Source: JADKAV01 sp037046735 (GTDB lineage: Bacteria > Actinomycetota > Actinomycetes > S36-B12 > UBA10799). From it: 64,000 nucleotides of DNA. Positions 58,625-64,000 of this stretch are shown here, piece after piece. Location: the NCBI GenBank assembly GCA_037046735.1, contig JBAOHC010000024.1, positions 1-64,000 of the forward strand, given 5' to 3'. The notes beneath the pieces were generated by a model. That model searched no databases. It was not told the origin of the DNA and saw nothing but the letters and a program-made list of their open reading frames with translations. Positions within the stretch are counted from its first letter, which is position 1. Each line of letters starts with the position of its first letter. A program made the translations under genes and the position numbers.

Positions 58625-59545
58625 GTGCGGAACCTGGACTCGGTCGCGCCGACGGTCACCGGTCATGCGGCATCCCAACCCAACGCCAACGGTTGGTACA
58701 ACGACGATGTCACGGTGCAGTGGACTGTCACCGACGCCGACCCCAGCTCGGGGATTGTGGCCCAGCCGTCAGACCCGGTCATCAACGGGGAAGGTGGCGA
58801 TCTCAGCGCCGAGTCCGGTCCGGTGTGTGATGTGGCAGGCAACTGCAGCACAGGCTTCGTGTCCGGGAACAAGATCGACCGCACGAAGCCGAGCGTGGAC
58901 GTCGCGGGCGTCGAGGACGGCAAGACCTACACCCTGGGGGGCGGTACCGACGGCTTCCTGCGCGAAGCCACAGACCACCTGTCCGGTGTCGATGGCGAAT
59001 GTGACGGGACGGTGACGGGTGGCACTGCGAACGGCGTTGGCGACTTCGTCTATGCCGCCAAGGCAACGGACAAGGCCGGCAATGTTCGCCTCGTTTCGGT
59101 CGCCTACCGGGTGGTGTACCGGTTCGACGGCTTCCAGCAGCCGATTAACGACCCGGTGCTGGTTCCGGGCGCCGCACGCAGCGTCTTCAAGAGCGGTTCG
59201 ACAGTTCCCGTGAAGTTCCAAGTGAAGCGGGCCGATGGCACGCTGGTCGAACCCGGCGACTGCGCCGGAATGGTTGATGCCGGAGAAGGGGGGAGCCCGA
59301 CCGGCGCCTCGGTCAACGAGGCCGTCTGGAGCGAGCCTGCGACCAGTGGCACGCAGTTCGAGAAGACCGGCGACCAGTGGCACTACAACTGGAAGACCAA
59401 GGGCGTCGCCGCGGGTTACACCTATCGGATCGGCGTGAGGCTCGACGACGGCACCAAACACTACGTGGTGGTGGGTGAAGGTGTCGGTCCGACGTTCGTC
59501 CCACGACCTAACCACGAACAAGGGGTGCAGGGACGGTTGATCTGA
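58625..59545 (+). CDS. C-terminal ORF of the surface protein (PxKF domain)
   Basis: 306 residues in one frame to a stop at 59543-59545. It continues from the preceding fragments: VRNLDSVAPTVTGHAASQPN, then NANGWYNDDVTVQWTVTDAD, DVAGNCSTGFVSGNKIDRTK, DHLSGVDGECDGTVTGG, YAAKATDKAGNVRLVSVAYR (bacterial Ig-like repeats), and ending in a PxKF domain, FKSGSTVPVKFQVKRADGTL. ATG 58625 is only an internal methionine, not a believable native start. This part alone shows no frameshifts, so it was probably under selection until recently or is less affected by errors. Extracellular. Confidence 0.65.
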   Translation: MRNLDSVAPTVTGHAASQPNANGWYNDDVTVQWTVTDADPSSGIVAQPSDPVINGEGGDLSAESGPVCDVAGNCSTGFVSGNKIDRTKPSVDVAGVEDGKTYTLGGGTDGFLREATDHLSGVDGECDGTVTGGTANGVGDFVYAAKATDKAGNVRLVSVAYRVVYRFDGFQQPINDPVLVPGAARSVFKSGSTVPVKFQVKRADGTLVEPGDCAGMVDAGEGGSPTGASVNEAVWSEPATSGTQFEKTGDQWHYNWKTKGVAAGYTYRIGVRLDDGTKHYVVVGEGVGPTFVPRPNHEQGVQGRLI

Positions 59546-59568
59546 AGGCACGGCCGCACCGCGTTAGG

Positions 59569-60180
59569 GTGGCATCGGCGCCCTGGCAAAGCGTCGCGAC
59601 CAACGTCGCGGCAAGCCTGAAGCGGCAGCAAATGGCAGTCGTTGCTGCGCGACACACGCCGTTGGAAATCGCAACGAGCGCCCGTTGCTCGGCTCGGGCT
59701 CACCGCACGAACAAGGCGCTGGTTGTGGGGCCGGCGCCGGTGGTCACTGATCCGGGGACGGGCACTGGGACTGGGACGGGGACCGGGACCGATCCGGGGA
59801 CTGGCACAGGCACCTTGCCCGGGACTGGCGGCGGTGGGACCACGCCGGGTGGCACAACGCCCGGTGGCACATCGCCCGGTGGGACCGCCCCATCACCGAC
59901 GCCGGGGACCACCTCGGGCGCTACTGCCGTGCGGGCGAAGGCCGTGGCGAGGAAGTCCAAGCTGCAGGTCAGGGTCACCCCCGACCTGGGTGCCGGCAAG
60001 CAGTGGCAGGTCGCGGTCAGCGCGCGCAAGGGCAAGACGTGGAAGCGGCTGCCCAAAACGTACACGACAAACAAGGGCGCGGTGACGGTGGATCTGAAGA
60101 AGGGTCAGTACCGCGCCGCGGTGGTGCCGGCGAATGGGTACAGCGGATCGACCAGTGGTGTGGTGAGCCTGAAGCGGTAG
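59569..60180 (+). CDS. Low-complexity surface-protein tail, 203 residues
   Basis: A Gly-Thr repeat (PGTGTGTGTGTGTDPGTGTG) and TTPGG repeats precede a basic beta-rich end: KSKLQVRVTPDLGAGKQWQV, AVSARKGKTWKRLPKTYTTN, KKGQYRAAVVPANGYSGSTS and GVVSLKR-stop. Similar ends occur on other actinobacterial secreted proteins. The first 45 residues (VAASLKRQQMAVVAARHTPL) are unreliable: they overlap REP-1 copy 4, and VAASLKR + REP looks like an older duplicate of this gene's own GVVSLKR-stop + REP end. No signal peptide, so it is probably a fragment left after recombination. Confidence 0.5.
   Translation: MASAPWQSVATNVAASLKRQQMAVVAARHTPLEIATSARCSARAHRTNKALVVGPAPVVTDPGTGTGTGTGTGTDPGTGTGTLPGTGGGGTTPGGTTPGGTSPGGTAPSPTPGTTSGATAVRAKAVARKSKLQVRVTPDLGAGKQWQVAVSARKGKTWKRLPKTYTTNKGAVTVDLKKGQYRAAVVPANGYSGSTSGVVSLKR
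59626..59690 (+). repeat. REP-1 interspersed repeat, copy 4
   Basis: Contains GTTGCTGCGCGACACACGCC and GAAATCGCAACGAGCGCCC. It follows a remnant AGCCTGAAGCGG that also precedes copy 5 at 60178, showing that gene tail and repeat were duplicated together. Confidence 0.6.
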
Positions 60181-60240
60181 CAACTGGGCGGTTGTTGCTG
60201 CGACACGCCGTGGGAATTCACACCGTCTGCCCATTTGCTC
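60178..60240 (+). repeat. REP-1 interspersed repeat, copy 5
   Basis: Begins at the TAG stop of the surface-protein tail: TAGCAACTGGGCGGTTGTTG, then CTGCGACACGCCG. The left half matches copies 2 and 3; the right half (CACCGTCTGCCCATTTGCTC) is divergent but ends complementary to the left. Confidence 0.6.
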
Positions 60241-60307
60241 AGGGCGGCGGCATCACCCATGATCCTTCACCGCGCACTTGGCGCCCCCCACCCGCTACGG
60301 TCACGGC

Positions 60308-61726
60308 GTGGCTGAACGACGACTCTCCCCCGCTGACACCGCCTGGCTCTACAGCGAATGGGAGAAGAACAACCAGAACGTGTCCTCACTGATGTGGCTG
60401 GATCGCGAGATCGACCCCGACGTCTTCATCGACATCGTGCAGGAGCGGCTCATCGACAAGTACCCGACGTTCAGCCAGCGGCTACGACCCTCGCGCAACC
60501 CGCTGATGATGCCGCACTGGGAGAACGACCCGGAGTTCGACATCCACAATCACGTGCGGGTGATCCAGCTGCCGGCGCCGGGCAGCAAGGCCCAACTCGC
60601 CGAGATCATCTCCGAGCAGCGTGGACAACTGCTGGACCGTGGCCGCCCGCTGTGGGAGATGGACGTGATCCAGGGCTACCAGGGCAACACGACCGCGATC
60701 CACTCCCGTATCCAGCACAGCATCGCCGACGGCTGGGCGCTGGTGCGCCTGGTGCTCTCGCTGTGTGACGACGAGGGCGAGATGGAGCGCCCGAAGACCG
60801 TGGACAAGAAGCGCACCCGCAAGCGTGACGTCTTCGGCAAGATCATCGAACCGGTGACCAACGTCGTGCGCAACCCCAGCGATGCCCTCGACGAGACGAT
60901 GTCGATCGCCCTGTACCCGAAACGTTTCGTGGAGTTCGGTGCGAGCGCGGTGAGCAGTGTCAAGGGCGCCTCGGAGGACACTGCCGAGGCGACCAAGAAC
61001 GCGGTGGATCTGCTGCTGGCGCCGCGGCCCGGCAAGACGATCCTGCACGGCGAAGTGAGCGGGGTGAAGAAGGTCGACTGGATCGACCCGATCGACCTCC
61101 AGCAGATCAAGGACATCGGCAAGGCTGCCGACGCCACCATCAACGATGTCCTGCTCGCCGTGCTCACCAACACGTTGCGCAGCTACCTGCTGGAGAAGGA
61201 TGCGCTGACCGTCGACGACCTGTTCACGTCGATGCCGGTGAGCCTGCGGCGCCCTGATGCGGACCTGCCGCGCACGTTGGGCAACCGGTTCGGGGTGATT
61301 CCGGTGCTGCTGCCGGTGTCCATCGAGGACCCGGTGGAGCAACTCGCGGAGGTCAAGCGCCGCGTGGATGAGCTCAAAGCGTCACAGATGCCGATCGTCT
61401 CGTTCGGCCTGATCTCGGCGATGGCGCTGACCACCGCTGACGTGGAACGCATGATCCACCTGGTCAACCAGGCCCATTCGATCGGCGTGACCACCAATGT
61501 GCCGGGCCCGCGGTTCCCGATATACGTGGCCGGGGCGCGGGTGCTCGGATCGTGGGGCATGGGCGGGCTCAGCGGCAACATGAACCTGTCGTTCGGCATT
61601 TTCAGCCTCGATGGGCAGCTCAACTTCTCGGTGCACAGCGACACCGGGATCACCGACGACCCGGAGCGGATCCTGGAGCTGTTCCTGGAGTCGATCGAGG
61701 GGTTGAAGGTGGCGTTGGGGGTCTGA
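60308..61726 (+). CDS. Wax ester synthase/diacylglycerol acyltransferase (WS/DGAT)
   Basis: 472 residues from GTG 60308. Bacterial WS/DGAT enzymes make wax esters or triacylglycerol for storage. LSPADTAWLYSEWEKNNQNV starts the domain; the active site H-H-x-x-x-D-G is here IQHSIADGWALVRL, with Gln for the first His and the catalytic second His and Asp kept. TINDVLLAVLTNTLRSYL (N-D-V motif), FGVIPVLLPVSIEDPVEQLA, and TTNVPGPRFPIYVAGARV (N-V-P-G-P) follow the family order. The first-His change may affect activity. An extra segment at about 185-230 (KTVDKKRTRKRDVFGKIIEP) is basic. Monocistronic. Confidence 0.9.
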   Translation: MAERRLSPADTAWLYSEWEKNNQNVSSLMWLDREIDPDVFIDIVQERLIDKYPTFSQRLRPSRNPLMMPHWENDPEFDIHNHVRVIQLPAPGSKAQLAEIISEQRGQLLDRGRPLWEMDVIQGYQGNTTAIHSRIQHSIADGWALVRLVLSLCDDEGEMERPKTVDKKRTRKRDVFGKIIEPVTNVVRNPSDALDETMSIALYPKRFVEFGASAVSSVKGASEDTAEATKNAVDLLLAPRPGKTILHGEVSGVKKVDWIDPIDLQQIKDIGKAADATINDVLLAVLTNTLRSYLLEKDALTVDDLFTSMPVSLRRPDADLPRTLGNRFGVIPVLLPVSIEDPVEQLAEVKRRVDELKASQMPIVSFGLISAMALTTADVERMIHLVNQAHSIGVTTNVPGPRFPIYVAGARVLGSWGMGGLSGNMNLSFGIFSLDGQLNFSVHSDTGITDDPERILELFLESIEGLKVALGV

Positions 61727-61732
61727 GTCCGG

Positions 61733-61778
61733 AGACCGCGCGCCAAATCCGGCGATTAGTGAGGCGTTTGGACCGAGG
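61733..61778. repeat. REP-3 inverted repeat, second copy (degenerate)
   Basis: GACCGCGCGCCAAATCCGGC and GATTAGTGAGGCGTTTGGAC share the GACCGCG, GCCAAA, TTAG and GTTTGG pattern of the copy at 42937-42977. Pairing is weaker. It lies between the convergent WS/DGAT and nuclease genes. Confidence 0.5.
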
Positions 61779-61784
61779 CTCAAC

Positions 61785-64000
61785 CTAAGCGACTCGCAAA
61801 CCCTTCCGGAATACCGTCGTTGACCGGTAATGCAGCACAAGATCGGTCCCAGCGGCCGTCCGCACGACCACCAGCCGCGGCACGACCCGCCCAAAGGTCC
61901 GCACGATGACTTTGCCGTCCTTGCCCTTCATCACGCGGAAATACCGCACCTTGCCCTTGCGCGCTTTGCCTGTCACGACCGTGGTCACAGGCTGACCCGC
62001 GGACGTCCGGAGACCGGCAGGGGCCAAAACCGTCACGCCGCGCTTCTTGATCCGCTTGGGCAGCGGTTGCACGCTCTGCACAGTCTTGACCGGCGGCGCC
62101 GGCGTGACAGGAGGCGCAGGGGTCACCGGCGGATCCGGCGTCACGGGCGGCTCCACCACCGGCCACACGAGGCCAACGACGAGCGGATCGTGGTCGGAAC
62201 TGCGGAAGGCGTCGGGCTCGTACAGCGCCTGCTGCTCCGGTGGCTTGAAGTTCAGGTCGTAGCCCAACACGCCCGGCTCGTCAGCGTTGATGTGCCAGAT
62301 GCCCGCCCCGCTCACCGCGGCCAACAGGCTCTTGCTCACAAAGCCGTGGTCGAGCGACCCGGCCTGCCCGTCGAACACGTACGACCACTGCCCGCCTGAC
62401 AGAGCCACGAAGTCGTCGGCAGTGCCCGCTTGACCATCTGCACCGGCCTTGATCGCCCGCACCGGGTCCTCCTGCGAGTACGCGTTCAGGTCGCCCAACA
62501 CCACCATGTCCGGATCGCCGCTGCCGGTCGGATCGGTCGCCAGCCAATCGACCAGCGCCTCGGCGGCGGCCGTGCGGGTCAGGTTGCAGTTGCCCTGCCC
62601 ATCCCCGAGATCGGGCTCCTCGACGCGACCTCTCGAGCGGAAATGATTCACGACGACGGTGAAGACCTCGTCCTGGGAGTCGCGGAAGGTCTGTGCCAGC
62701 GACGGCCGGCTGCCGACCTGATCGAGCCCCTTGGCCGGACCCACCGGCGTCACCGCCGCAGTCCGGTAGAGCAGACCATTGCGGATCACATCAGTGCCCA
62801 GCAGCCCGGTGTCGACGAAGGCGTAGCCGGGCAGGTCGCTCACCAGGTCAGCCAGCGGCGATACCCCGGGGGTGTTCTCCACCTCGTTCAGGCAGCGATG
62901 ATGTCGGCATCCAGCCCACTGAGCGCCGCCAGCAGTTTCGTGCGTTGCCGCGTCAATTCGGTGGGCTCGCTAGTGTCCCATCCGCGGCACAACTGATCCT
63001 GATGCGGCCCACACACCGCTGCACCGGAGTTCCCGGTCAGGAAGAAGTTGCCAGCATTCAGGGTCGCGATCCGCAGGCCGTCGATCGAGTGAGTCGTAGG
63101 CCGTGCACCGGCGCTCGCGAAGGTCGCAAACCCCGTCGGGTAGACCCGGTAGGCGTCGTAGCCGTAGCCCAGCACCCCCACCTCATCGGTGACCGTGTCG
63201 CCCAGCCGGAAGGTGTTGAGCAGCGAGAAGGGATTGCCGTTCGGGTGGAACAGGGTCGTCGGGTTCTGGGCACTGTAGGCGTCGTCGACGATGATCTGAC
63301 GCTGCTTGTTCGCCTGCTCGCGGGCAAGTGCGGCGGCACCGGGCCACTCGACCTCCGTCCCCGTGAACAGCCGCGCCTCCCCGGGCAGCGGCAACGCCAG
63401 GGTGAACTCGCCATACCGGCCGAAGTCGTAGGAGTCCGCGACCTGCAGTGCCTCCCCGAACGTCACCCGCATCCCTTCATACCGCTCAGGATCGGTCAGC
63501 GGCATCATCACCCGCGTCGGGGGCGGCGCTGCCGCCGTCCCACACGCACGGATACCCGCCGACGTGACCGCCGCATTGTCGCTGTTGGCACTGTTCAGGA
63601 CCGTCTCGCCGTAGCGCTCGCGGGCGTAGCCGGTGACGCGCACCCGATCGCCCACGGAGACGAGGTCGGCGTTGCCCGTGTAGACGAAGATGCCCTCGGA
63701 GGTGGCTGGGTCGCTGTCACTGATGGGGTCTTGGAGGTAGAAGCCACCGAGTCGAGCGCTGCCCTCGAAGTCGCTCGTGACGACCCCCATCGTGGAGAGC
63801 GGGCCGGTGATGGCTGCGGTCGGACCGCTGCCCTGGATCTGCGCGATCGTGGGAGGCGAGGCCACACACGGGTCGTAGGGCGTGAACTGGATCATGTAGT
63901 CGCTGACCATCACATCGGGCGGGTCGCTGGCATCCTGGTCGGTCACGCTCGCGGCCAACACCGTGAGCTGGCAGGTCCCACCCGTGGGCAGGTCCGTGGC
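61785..64000 (-). CDS. ExeM/NucH-type extracellular endonuclease-exonuclease-phosphatase (5' partial, one frameshift)
   Basis: Open at the window end, so the signal peptide and N-terminus lie outside. The first piece (62888 to the edge) has an OB-fold-like nuclease region: TAAITGPLSTMGVVTSDFEG, LGGFYLQDPISDSDPATSEG, VSVGDRVRVTGYARERYGET, and then DGLRIATLNAGNFFLTGNSG. The second (61785-62882) has the EEP catalytic blocks: DEVFTVVVNHFRSRGRVEEP, DPDMVVLGDLNAYSQEDPVR (catalytic Asp/Asn), SLDHGFVSKSLL, and SSDHDPLVVGL (His). They meet at DADIIAA / LNEVEN when one C is restored near 62891. The C-terminus is Pro-rich (VTPAPPVTPAPPV) and ends in a short basic beta domain resembling the 60.1-kb surface-protein tail. 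Confidence 0.85.

Overview
The window comes from a high-GC chromosome of the phylum Actinomycetota. Lineage markers include an actinobacterial GlgC and GlgM-type GlgA, GpgS, an XRE regulator next to an HbhA-like lysine-rich protein and DUF2516 (the Rv0474-Rv0476 order of Mycobacterium), an RsiG-like c-di-GMP anti-sigma protein, galU-glp-rimJ-glpR, a divergent pmt/rsmI pair, metG-tatD-rsmA-ispE, and a WS/DGAT acyltransferase. No rRNA, plasmid or complete phage genes are seen. An uncultured environmental member of Actinomycetia fits, but no genus can be named.

Layout. 0-11 kb: second half of ArsA, a Dabb protein, HMG-CoA lyase, divergent glgC/glgA, two uncharacterised genes, rsiG, an asparaginase, xre-hbhA, and methyltransferase/DUF2516/acpS. 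11-25 kb: cold-shock protein, a phage tail-fibre remnant, threonine synthase, gpgS, transporters, tRNA-Thr, several DUF membrane genes, and a DUF559 gene bracketed by three related hairpins. 25-29 kb: a four-gene flavin-dependent transmembrane electron-transfer operon. 29-37 kb: mixed metabolism, tRNA-Arg(CCU) with a 70-bp tandem array of its own 3' end, ferritin, SAF and FmdB genes. 37-43 kb: an ABC exporter, galU-glp-rimJ-glpR, tRNA-Ala(CGC), and about 510 bp without genes packed with repeats and palindromes. 43-53.5 kb: pmt, rsmI, a TetR/ABC drug-exporter operon, metG-tatD-rsmA-ispE and tRNA-Gln. 53.5-60.3 kb: a decayed accessory block with a broken DUF222/HNH gene, a 3'-truncated IS256-type transposase, and a shattered repeat-bearing surface protein. 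60.3-64 kb: WS/DGAT and an ExeM-type secreted nuclease running off the end.

Two themes stand out. First, small palindromic or tandem repeats recur between genes: a five-copy family (REP-1), a three-copy hairpin family around the DUF559 gene (REP-2), a two-copy family (REP-3), a 61-bp near-perfect palindrome, and tandem arrays built from the 3' ends of two unrelated tRNAs. Second, at least seven genes are interrupted by one-base shifts that can be repaired to a continuous family-typical protein, several of them in short C or G runs. This looks more like residual sequencing error than gene death, except in the 53.5-59.5 kb block, where shifts are much denser.

Functional links: GlgC supplies ADP-glucose to GlgA. 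GpgS makes glucosylphosphoglycerate. GalU makes UDP-glucose. Pmt mannosylates exported proteins such as the Thr/Pro-rich secreted ones here. FMN-binding protein, ferric-reductase-like protein and ApbE form one electron-transfer module. Glp and its membrane partner GlpR probably act in cell division.
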